A DNA stretch of 15,249 nucleotides, taken from the NCBI GenBank assembly GCA_003833135.1, contig QZLH01000051.1, positions 1-15,249 on the forward strand, read 5' to 3'. This document shows, in pieces, positions 1-8,067 of the stretch. The translations under genes and the position numbers were made by a program. The DNA comes from Oehlia diaphana (Eukaryota; Glomeromycota; Glomeromycetes; Glomerales; Glomeraceae). The notes beneath the pieces were generated by a model. It was not told where the DNA came from and ran no database searches. It worked only from the letters and a program-made list of their open reading frames with translations. Numbering within the stretch: position 1 is the stretch's first letter; the number at the start of each line of letters is the position of its first letter.

Positions 1-1103
1 TTATTATTTTAGGTTTATATTGGGATCTTGAACCTTCAAAAACTCTAGCAAGAGGTCCGCTCTCTGGAAAAAAGAGATCAAAAAAAAGAGTTACAATTCT
101 TCTTACATGTAATGCAACTAGAATAGAGAAATTAACGCCATTTTTTATACATACCTCTCAAAATCCACGAGCATTAAAAGGTAAAAAAAAAGATGATTTA
201 CCTGCTAATTATTATTGGAATAAAATAGCGTGGATGCAGGTCTCTATTTGGAACGATTATCTCAAAAAGTTAGATGCAAAAATGCAATTGCAAAATCGCA
301 AAATTCTATTGCTGGTTGATAATGCTCCCGTGCATATTACAAATGAAAACACTCAATTAACAAATGTAACTCTACATTTTTTACCGCCAAATACTACTTT
401 TCATTTGCAACTAGGAATCATTAATTCCTTTAAGGTTAGCATTTTTTTTTCTTTCATTATTTTTAATGTTTTAACACTCACTTAGTAATTTTAGGCAAAG
501 TATCGAAAACTCCTTGTAAAAAATAGAGTTAAAGCGTATAAAATCTCACAGCAATTGAATAAAGGAGCCGATTCTTTAAATATTCATGATGCGATTGTTT
601 TTTGTACAAATGCTTAGAGTGCAGTAACACAAGAAACAATTCATAATTGCTGGAAACATACAGGGATACTTCCGTTAGTAAATCAAGAGGAAGTGGATGA
701 AAGTGTTAATCAATTAGGAGAAGATAATCAAGCAGAACGAGAAGAAATACAATTTCTAATTGATCAACTCCCATTTGATGATCATATGGACGCAGATGAA
801 TTTATTCATGTTGATGATCATCTAAAAAGTAACGAAGGGCTAACTGATGAAGAAATTATAACTTTAGTAAATTCAGATAAAAATGAACTAGAAGTTGAAT
901 CTGATGAAGAAATTCCATCAGTAATTTCAAAAGTTCAAGCCTTAAACAATTTGGATGATCTTATTACGTTTTTTAAATATTCATCGTTAAATAATTCTAT
1001 TAATCAAAGTGAATTAAATACATTACAAAAATTAAGACATGAAGTATTAAGATCACATATCGCCGATTTAAAGCAGACTACATTAGATAGTTATTTTACT
1101 TAA
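1..1103 (+). pseudogene. Tigger/pogo-like DDE transposase (3' part, broken)
   Basis: C-terminal half of a DDE superfamily endonuclease of the Tigger/CENP-B type. The frame entering the window reads GLYWDLEPSKTLA, then the family segments LTCNA, KILLLVDNAPVH (second catalytic Asp, codon 318-320) and FLPPNTTFHLQ. An intron fits at 435-494 (GTTAGC to TTTTAG, 60 bases); exon 2 starts at 495 and continues FK-AKYRKLLVKNRVKAY. A TTATTATTTTAG at 1-12 may be the acceptor of an earlier intron. Two lesions are visible. The family stretch HLQPLDAGII is shortened to HLQLGII (402-422), which removes the third catalytic Asp. A TAG at 615-617 interrupts exon 2 where relatives have Trp, before the conserved QETIHNCWKHTGIL. 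After that the frame stays open to 1103, with an acidic stretch and a C-terminal QTTLDSYF. The protein cannot be an active transposase as it stands. Confidence 0.88.
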
Positions 1104-1244
1104 TGTAATTATACAATTGATACAATTTTAATTCTAATCCCTAATATAATACATAATTGATATAATTAATACAATTTCGTTAATAAATTTTTTGAATTTT
1201 ATAAATGTAGAATAAAGTCACGTTTATATATACTAAAATATTTT

Positions 1245-1358
1245 ATACCGATACTAATCACGTTACTTATAATAATATCGGTATATAAAATTTTTTTTAT
1301 AAACCGATAATTCGATATACCGATGCTTTTTCCCCAAAACAGCAATATCGGTATATAG
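1245..1358. repeat. clustered ATACCGAT/ATCGGTAT inverted motifs
   Basis: Within the 3' tail of the Tigger-like element, ATACCGATA (1245-1253) is followed by its exact complement TATCGGTAT (1276-1284), then AACCGATA (about 1302-1309), ATATACCGAT (about 1315-1324) and ATATCGGTATAT (about 1345-1356). The last copy is part of the terminal repeat. Repeats of the terminal motif just inside the end could be extra transposase binding sites; that role is inference. Confidence 0.6.
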
Positions 1359-1369
1359 AGGTCTGACTG
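1343..1369. repeat. 3' terminal inverted repeat of the Tigger-like element
   Basis: The end sequence, read inward on the minus strand from 1369, starts CAGTCAGACCTCTATATACC and abuts TA at 1370-1371. It resembles known pogo/Tigger ends. The partner repeat would lie left of the window. Confidence 0.7.
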
Positions 1370-1371
1370 TA

Positions 1372-1685
1372 TTTAAAAATTTGGCCTATAATTAATTAAA
1401 TTATATAGGTAACTCCACATGTCAAGCTATGATCCAGATTATTATGGATATTGATTTGTTAGAACTAGAATAAATTACCAAACTTTTAGGAATATAAGAG
1501 GATCATAACTATTTCTTTTAAAGTTATTTTAATTATATCTTACAATTACTCCAATTACAAATGTGTGAATAATAAATTACATTTTTATTGTTATTGTTTC
1601 TATTATCTATGTGAATTAATGTCTCCTAATAAAAGTCTATGAAGTAAAATATTTTACAATCTAATTAATTAATTATACAAATCTT
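1372..1685. other. intergenic, no gene seen
   Basis: AT-rich spacer between the transposon end and the 3' end of the F-box gene. It presumably holds the F-box 3' untranslated region: on the minus strand an AATAAA occurs at 1584-1589, about 100 bases past that gene's stop codon, and could be its polyadenylation signal. Nothing else recognisable. Confidence 0.5.
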
Positions 1686-2397
1686 TTACGAAATGGTTGT
1701 CATTGGCTTATAATCGGAACGAAACTCATCAAATAATATGGAAATTATTCTACATTTTTGATTTATAATTTCCATTTGTTTATGTGTAACCCAAGAATCT
1801 TTATCTATAGCCTTTGAATATTCCATTTGAGCAGATTTTATATGTGATAATAAATAACCTCTATTTCCTAAACTTAAACAAGTTGATAATACATCTTCAG
1901 GTACATTATATTTTGTCACAAGTGTTTGACGGCTATAATTAACAAATGTAAAAATGTGAGAGGAAAATAAATAAATGTAAATTATAAAAAATATACAACT
2001 AAAAACTAATTGACACACACCTTTCGATTCGCTTGTTTAGACATTCATCACAGCAAATAATTTGAAATTCCCAATATCTTTTCAATAAATTTTTATTACT
2101 TTCTTTACAAAATTGGCATTGTTTAGCTAAAACCGTAAACCAGACATATTGTTGTTCGCTCATACCAACAAGTGGAATAGATTTTAGATTGGGATAAAAT
2201 TTATTACGAGAAATACGCCAAATTTGCTGTGTAATAATTGATTTATCTGACCATAAAAAATGCCTTAACTCTTTACATACTGAAGAAAGTGAATACAGAT
2301 CTTGCGGCGATAAATTCTCACAAATTTCCGCTAATAATTCATTTGGAAGTAATAATATATTTGATTTTAACCGAAGTGTATTGTATTTAAGTGTCAT
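1686..2397 (-). CDS. F-box protein with a cysteine cluster, two exons
   Basis: Predicted substrate-recognition subunit of an SCF ubiquitin ligase, acting through Skp1. Exons 2397-2021 and 1932-1686 are joined across an 88-base intron (GTGTGT to TTATAG, phase 2); together they give 624 coding bases, 207 residues plus TAA. The F-box is at about residues 15-50: LLPNELLAEICENLSP, then LYSLSSVCKELRHFLW, keeping the Leu-Pro and the C-terminal Trp. Behind it, cysteines at about 94, 97, 115, 116 and 119 (CQFC and CCDEC) could bind zinc. No leucine-rich, WD or Kelch repeats follow, so the substrate domain is short and unassigned. Large F-box families are common in mycorrhizal fungi. The ATG is the only one in frame before the F-box. 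Without splicing, exon 2 alone would start with an artificial hydrophobic stretch that is really intron. The gene appears intact. Confidence 0.82.
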
Positions 2398-3545
2398 ATT
2401 TCAAATCAAAGGGAGATAAATTTTATATAAAGTGGCGTTAAATTAAACGTTTGTCCTTTAAGAGTAGAAAACCCTAATTACAAAAGCAGAAAAATATGGG
2501 GAGAAGAAAAGTATTGTGGCTTGAAATTGCACATAAAAGAATTGGCCCTGCCCTTTATAAAGAATCTTCGTCTACAATTTAATCAAGATTACGCCATTAT
2601 ACTATTACATAATTTCGTACGACAAAAGATCAATAACGAATCATGACACGTGAATTTATTCCTACATGTGAATATCGTATCATAATGTTCACGTTATTTA
2701 TGGAGTTTCCCGATAATTTCAACAAATACCAATTTGTCATGTATATAATACTACCCAATCACGACACTTATATTTTTAATCCTCTCTCTCCTTGATTAAC
2801 GTACTTGCGTTAATTCAATCGATGATGTTTAAAACGAATCCATTTATTTTTTCGGGTAGGTAAGGACTAAATAAATGATGCTTTTGCCTAACAATTTTTA
2901 AGATGCGAAGCAATTTAATATTATATGATGTAAAGTTTAATTCTTGTTATTCTATTCTGGCAAAATCTTTAAATATTCTCAATACGATTGTTCTGTCTAA
3001 TTTATAACTTGAGTGCTCTAAAAAAAAATCCGGAATGAGGTTCCAATTAAATAATATTTACGTTTTATTTTCTTCCAACATTCTGTAGTAACCACCTATT
3101 GAGGAGATGACCAGAAATGACGTAATGGAACTCCAGTGTAACTTACGTTAATTACAGTATTTAAAATTCGTAATTATAACATCATATTTAATTATAAAAA
3201 ACTAAATTTGAAATATAATGTGATCCATTGCATCCTTTGTTTGTTGTTTATTATTATATAATACCATTTTTATTAAATAATAATTAAATTATTAAATAAA
3301 AGTATTTGAAATACTATCTGAGCTGCAAAATAAAATAATTGTTTCTTATTTATAATGTATCACAGGAACAAGTAACTGCGCAAAATAATTTATTCTCGCA
3401 TATTCTTAAAATTATTACGTATATTATTATTAAAAGGCCCCTTGATGATCTTTACATATGGATTAGCGTTAAATTTCTTTTATTGTTAAATTAAAGGAGA
3501 GTCCGTTGATCAGATTTTCGTACCAAAGCAAAAAAAGCAAAATAA
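2398..3545. other. intergenic, no gene seen
   Basis: Upstream region of the F-box gene and beyond. It contains an AAAACCCTAA (2468-2477, telo-box-like), a 28-codon ATG frame at 2496-2582 that cannot be supported as a gene, and a small inverted motif ATTAACG/CGTTAAT near 2796-2814. The rest is AT-rich with stops in all frames. I looked for tRNA boxes, U6-like and C/D-box patterns and found none that hold. Confidence 0.5.
2423..2430 (-). promoter_or_regulatory. possible TATA box of the F-box gene
   Basis: The minus strand reads TTATATAAAA here, about 26 to 33 bases before the F-box ATG. If used, the 5' untranslated leader would be extremely short. In AT-rich DNA such a match is weak evidence. 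Confidence 0.3.
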
Positions 3546-4371
3546 TCAAAACTTAACATTATTTGCATCATCAATATTTACAGTTAAACAAACTCGTATA
3601 TTCTGCACTGGTAGGTGTTCAGTTAGCTTCTTGAAACATGTCACCACGATCTTAATCAATTTTCCGCTATAGTTGTTCCAAAATAAAACGGACATATTTC
3701 TCTTCTCGGCATTTTGATCTTCGCCGAGAAAAATCACTGACCATCATCACGCGTACAATAGACGCAATGACATGAATCTCGTCACATGTAACGGCATAGC
3801 AAAGTCTTGCTGTATGGCGCAGTGCCGTCAGTGCATCAAAAAAAATTTATCTTATATAAGCATCTTCATTACCGGTGATAACACAGAAAAATTAAGCAAT
3901 AAATTTCTCGTGTATGAGGCAGAATGGAATTATGTAAAAATGAATCGTGATGGTAAGGGGAGTGACACATATGACGTAATTATTAGGGAATTCACGAATA
4001 TCTGACATATCACGTGATATTTGATTATAGCGAATAGAATTAGTTTTCGGGTTCGCAAAGCAATCATTTACCAATAAAATTCGTTTCATGTGATTTCTTT
4101 GTTTTATTAATAATGTAACGTATTGCACATATTGTTCTTTGTTTTAACAATAAAATGTTCTTTGTTTTAACCATGTTGCACCAATTTTAGAGCTTTATAA
4201 AAAACGAAAATTATCTTTCAATAGTCCTTCTCTTATCCGGCCTACAAAAAAAAGCAAACAAGAACATTAACAAGTGTTCTTATGCAATAAAACAAAATAT
4301 TCCCATCCTTCTAGAAACTTTTACCCGGTTTAATTCTAAAATTTAAAGCTGTCAATATTTACACGAAAGAA
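3546..4371. other. gene-poor stretch with a dispersed repeat
   Basis: Short open frames on both strands overlap here. The longest minus-strand one, 3737-3546, lacks an ATG at its 5' end and matches no family I know. A dispersed repeat copy lies at 3955-4018. At 4133-4148 and 4156-4171 a 16-base word, TGTTCTTTGTTTTAAC, is repeated directly at a 23-base offset. No gene can be supported. Confidence 0.45.
3955..4018 (+). repeat. dispersed repeat, copy A
   Basis: The stretch AAGGGGAGTGACACATATG, then ACGTAATTATTAGGG and, after a less conserved middle, ATCACGTGAT is matched by the reverse complement of 10080-10154. Shared blocks are AGGGGAGTGACA, ACGT followed by ATTA, AGGG, and TCACGTGAT. Spacing differs by an insertion of about 10 bases. 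Two copies 6 kb apart in opposite orientation suggest a dispersed element end or a shared promoter module. Confidence 0.6.
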
Positions 4372-4373
4372 CT

Positions 4374-4604
4374 AAGGTTGCTTGCCGAAACCTAGAGGTT
4401 TAGGCAAGATGGCATTTTGCCGAAAAGTGAAATTCTGCCGAAACTATATTAAAAAACTGGCAAAACTCTGGAGAAAGGCGAAACTGCTGAAACTTATTAT
4501 AAATGCCAAAACTGCTGAAACTCTGCCGAAACTATAATAAATCTATAGTAAAATTTTGATGAAACTAATCGTAGGATTTTGAAGAGGTTTAGACAAGCAA
4601 CCTT
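4374..4604. mobile_element. small inverted-repeat element (MITE-like)
   Basis: A 231-bp element without coding capacity. The left end AAGGTTGCTTGCCGAAACCT (4374-4393) pairs with the right end AGGTTTAGACAAGCAACCTT (4585-4604) with two mismatches in 20. TA lies at both borders, so a TA target with ends beginning AGGTTGCTTG is one reading; the superfamily is undetermined. The interior is almost wholly made of degenerate GCCGAAACT-like units (about ten, for example CTGCCGAAACT twice). Beside the left end, TTGCCGAAACCT is followed two bases later by its near-complement AGGTTTAGGCAA. Confidence 0.75.
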
Positions 4605-4621
4605 AGAAAGAACATATATAC

Positions 4622-4743
4622 AAAGAATCCAACTTCTTTATTCATCCTCTGATTGTATTTCCCAGTCATTTATAATTAAAACTCAAATGTTACATACGAG
4701 TACAACCAAAAAATCGTCAATGGAATTTATAGTTGGATTCTTT
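4622..4743. repeat. 13-base inverted repeat
   Basis: AAAGAATCCAACT (4622-4634) and AGTTGGATTCTTT (4731-4743) are exact complements 96 bases apart, directly after the MITE-like element and just before the 3' end of the zinc-finger pseudogene. No target duplication is visible. It could be a tiny element or chance. Confidence 0.35.
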
Positions 4744-5286
4744 TTTTTGACTGGTTGTCCTCATTATTTTGGATGGTGATTTTTCTTATGTTGAGCAACA
4801 ATAGAAAGTGTTGGGAAGTATGTATTACATTCAGAACAGCAGAGACGATCATAAGTGTTTGCATTAATTGAAGGACAGTGGGCATTATATCCAGGTATCT
4901 TGAACTTGTCACAGTATTCTAATATATGAATCAGGTTTAGAAAATGCCCATCTTTTCCTTTTGTTACAGGTGGGAGAAAGCCATTATTTTTTGTGAGAAG
5001 AATAGCTACCTTCTTATTACGCTTAGGTGAACAATAAGAGGAGTCCTCGCATTTCTTAATATCAAGTGAATATTGACACATTCTGGTGTAGTTTTTTAGG
5101 TAGTATAACTGACTTGTTAGTACCTTCTTTTTCAGATCCAGAAAATATAATATTATCGAATAAGGAACTGTTTTGGTCAGTGTATTGCACGGTGACTGGT
5201 TTCCTGAAAATAGGATCATGTTCCCAGAGAGTACACAGAGCCTTACCAGCATAGTGAAAATTCTTCATTGCAAGTTCTGAATCATC

Positions 5287-5294
5287 AACCTGGC
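5287..5294. repeat. left target-site duplication of the hAT
   Basis: AACCTGGC, against AACCTGAC at 8060-8067 on the other side of the element: 8 bases, one transition mismatch. The hAT superfamily makes 8-bp duplications. The host reading frame is continuous across one copy. Confidence 0.85.
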
Positions 5295-5321
5295 TAGGGA
5301 TTGGAATCGATTCAATCAAAA
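5295..5321. repeat. hAT terminal inverted repeat, left
   Basis: Starts TAGGGATTGGAATCGATTC and matches the complement of the right end at 26 of 27 positions. The short perfect core beginning TAGGG is typical of hAT ends. Confidence 0.9.
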
Positions 5322-5440
5322 ATCGAATCTTAAGAATCGATTAAAGATTCAATTAATCGAATCTAAGATTCAATTTGGCGATTCAATTTTCAGTTTCGAT
5401 TAATCGAATCTTAATCGAATTTATGTATAATAATTTCATA
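5322..5440. repeat. hAT subterminal repeats
   Basis: Repeated variants of AATCGATT, GATTAATCGAATCTTA and AAGATTCAATT in both orientations fill this stretch; similar words occur in 7965-8032 inside the right end. Subterminal repeats of hAT elements are known transposase contact sites in other systems; here the role is inferred from position. Confidence 0.65.
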
Positions 5441-5646
5441 GCACTAATCATTTTTTTTTGCGTTTATTGTGCAGCAATTTTGATGATCTCGACGCATGAA
5501 ATTTTAAGTGGATTTAACTAATAAATTTAATTAATAAATTTAACTAATAAATGAGCTTTATTTATAATAAATTTTATTTATTGAAATATTTTAGAATGTT
5601 TAATACAAATTTATCAAAAAAACTAATTCATTTCCAATTTAATGAG

Positions 5647-7780
5647 TTATTTTTTCACTGCAAATATATCCACATATTCTCTATTTCTTATTAAAAACAT
5701 AATTTTGTTAATGATACTTGAATCTAAGCGAATTCTTTGGGGAGTAACTAAATTATTAGCATCATAAAAAAGTTTTTCTAATGGTACAGAGGTGGCTGAA
5801 ATAGAAAGATACTTCATTGCCATTTTATACAATATAGGATATTGAGCTTTATTTGTTATCCACCATGTAAAGGAATCATACTCCTCAAGAGCTGGTAATT
5901 CTGGTAAATTAAGATAATGCTGGACTTCATTCTTTATTGGAGTTACATTTCTTTCATTTTTTTTCTTTTAAAGCTGCTCATTGTTATTAATGTTAAATTA
6001 GATTTCACAGGAATACTAAAAATTGAATCATTTTTAAGAACTTTATATTCTGTTTCTAATTTATTAATAATTTCCTCACGTGTTTCTTGAGATACAAAGT
6101 CTAAGCCTTTAAAACAAAGATCAAGAAATGATCCTTTTAAAAAAAGTTTTTGAGGAAATTCCCATCTTGATTATAAATCTTCTAAGATTGCTTTCCTACA
6201 ATTTTCTGCTACATCAGTTTCAAATGATAGAATAAATTCAGTTTCAAGAATTTCTTTTAAATTACATAAACTTGGATATATTAAACCAATGGTTGGATAT
6301 GTTGTACCACTTAAAAGATATGTTACACTTTCAAAAGAACTTAAAAGTTCTACCATTTCTTTAATTATTTTCCATTCATGTGAAGTTGGATACAATTCTT
6401 CCAATTTTTCACCCTTTCTGCGAATACATGAACTTCTATCATTAATTAAAGAAGTTTTCAACATTGAAATTGCTGGTTTGAGAATGATAAGTCTTTGAAA
6501 TGCATATAATGTTGAATTCTAGCAAGTGTTATTGGCTTTTACTACATTAAGGACAACAAGATCTTCAGATTCTTTTTCTAATTCTTCATTATTTTTTTAT
6601 AATTTTTGTTGTTAAAACAAATAGATTTGTGATTCTCTTAGTTGTTGTTTCTTTTTATCATTTGCTAAAAAAGCAATAAGAGATTTACATTTGTTAATCA
6701 ATACTTTTGCTATATCCAATCGGCCAATCCTTTTCCAACACTTAGTTGGAGCGTATGTACAGTACAAGGAATTCTTTCACCAATATTCATGTTACTATAT
6801 GCCTTCTTTACATTTGAACTATTATCAGTTACAATAGCTGTAATTTTTGAACTAATTCCCCAATCATTAAACAAATCAATTAGATGTTCCTGAATTTCAA
6901 TTGCACCATGTGAATATGGGAGTTCTTCCATACTAAGAAGTAATTCATATGGTTCAAATTTTGATGTTACCTAATGTACTGTAACACCTAAATAGGATAT
7001 ATGTGCTGATGAACTCCAAGCATCCAATGTTAAAGAAATATTTTCTAATTGTAAAAGTTGATTCTTAACTTTTTCTGTTTTTGCTTCATATGCTAATGAA
7101 ATTCATTCTTTAAGAGTTTTTGTACAAGGAACCTTGTAAAATAAATCAAATTCATTTACCATTTTAACAAAATCCTTGTCTTCTACAATACTTAATGGCT
7201 GTACTGTACCAATAACAAACTCAATCACATTTTTAGTTAATAATTCTTGTTTGAAATAAAGATGTGATTTAGATTTAGATTTTTCTTCTTCAATTATATT
7301 ACTATTGAGATTTTGATCACCTTTTTGTAATGCTTCTAGATAACTCACTGCAATACCTTTGGTAATATGATGTGTACCTGACAAATGTGTTTTCATTGAA
7401 CTTGGAGAGCCATACTATTTAAGCATTTTTTCACAGCCTTTAATTTGACAAATAACTTTAAAACTATCTTCAGTTTCTCTAAAGAAATTCCATACCCAAC
7501 TTTTTTTAGATCTTGCAATTTTACTGGGTGGTTTTCTTTTTTTTAGAACATTTTCATTGATGCCAATATCTGCATCATCATCATCATTATCATCAGATAT
7601 ATTAATTACATTATTATCAGAATTATCAGATATGGTTTGGTCGCTTGCTTCTTCCTTTGATTTAGATGAATTAGTAGCTTTATAATCAGAATCAGCATCA
7701 CTTTCTTCCTTTTGTATTAATATCTGTCTCTCAGCTTCTTTAGCCAATTGCTTATGCTTATTTCACGTGGTGGTAGCCAT
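5647..7780 (-). pseudogene. hAT transposase, broken (BED finger, RNase H core, C-terminal dimerisation)
   Basis: Transposase of the enclosing hAT, with stops and frame changes. The likely start is ATG at 7780-7778 (MATTT, then TGA at 7765-7763). The N-terminus is acidic and serine-rich, followed by a basic KKRKPPSKIARSKKSW. A BED-type zinc finger follows (CQIKGC ... HLSGTHH), itself hit by TAG at 7417-7415. The RNase H-like core keeps the first Asp in LTLDAWSSSAHISYLG (codon 7024-7022) and the second in AIVTDNSSNVKKAY (6826-6824). The frame shifts near 6705 and continues with KSLIAFLANDKKKQQLRESQ and LLSSFESVTYLLSGTTYPT. The C-terminal segment 5832-5647 has YLSISATSVPLEKLF (catalytic Glu codon 5778-5776) and the dimerisation stretch. 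Further stops: 7105-7103, 6973-6971, 6712-6710. All three catalytic residues survive but in different frames, so no full product can be made. Confidence 0.9.
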
Positions 7781-8032
7781 ATTTTTCATAATGGTGGAAA
7801 AAAAATGAAATAAAGTTTGTAAATAACATTATTTGTACAAATATTTATGTTGATCATCAATTTTAGAAATTCTGATAATTCTGATATTATTTTTTTTACT
7901 GAATCGCAGTTATAGAAGTAACATGATGATTTTACTGCGCCAAAATTAAAAAAAAAATTAATTTATTAAGATTCGATTTTTAGATTTGATTAATTGATTC
8001 TATAGGAACGATTCAATTTTTGATTAATTTGA

Positions 8033-8059
8033 TTTTGATAGAATCGATTCCAATCCCTA
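8033..8059. repeat. hAT terminal inverted repeat, right
   Basis: Complement of the left end: GAATCGATTCCAATCCCTA closes the element at 8059. One mismatch in 27 against the left repeat. Confidence 0.9.
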
Positions 8060-8067
8060 AACCTGAC
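8060..8067. repeat. right target-site duplication of the hAT
   Basis: AACCTGAC, the partner of AACCTGGC at 5287-5294, differing by one transition. Confidence 0.85.

Larger units (their letters stand above)
1..1369 (+). mobile_element. pogo/Tigger-like DNA transposon, 3' part
   Basis: The right part of a Tc1/mariner-superfamily (pogo/Tigger) element that begins left of the window. It contains the transposase remnant, then about 270 bases of noncoding tail, then a 3' terminal repeat. Read from outside on the minus strand, the end begins CAGTCAGACCTCTATATACC, the kind of sequence Tigger-type ends carry, and it is followed at 1370-1371 by TA, the target this superfamily duplicates. The left end and left TA are outside the window, so the pairing of the ends cannot be checked. 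No second element lies between transposase and end, so tail and transposase most likely belong to one copy. Confidence 0.8.
5295..8059 (-). mobile_element. hAT DNA transposon inserted in the zinc-finger gene
   Basis: A 2765-bp element. The ends match: TAGGGATTGGAATCGATTC at 5295 and its complement finishing at 8059, 27 bases per side with one mismatch. It is flanked by an 8-bp duplication. Both subterminal regions are packed with variants of GATTAATCGAATCTTA. One transposase remnant fills most of the interior on the minus strand. Element and host gene have the same transcriptional direction. Ends and duplication are well preserved, whereas the transposase carries many stops, so the copy is probably inert. 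Confidence 0.92.

Noticed and set aside
2496..2582. 28-codon ATG frame MGRRKVLWLEIAHKR...
   Set aside because: Too short to separate from chance, with no homology recognised and no splice partner.
3420..3530. C/D-box snoRNA around TTGATGATC
   Set aside because: A box C-like word is present but no CTGA box D and no closing stem at a fitting distance.
3546..3737. Minus-strand open frame of 63 codons as a gene
   Set aside because: It has no ATG at its 5' end, an in-frame stop lies just upstream, there is no family resemblance, and no convincing splice partner was found.
3772..4128. Open frames of 77 and 78 codons on opposite strands
   Set aside because: They overlap each other and run through the dispersed repeat copy A, which also occurs at 10.1 kb in a noncoding setting. 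The start MKRILLVND recalls response regulators but nothing after it does.
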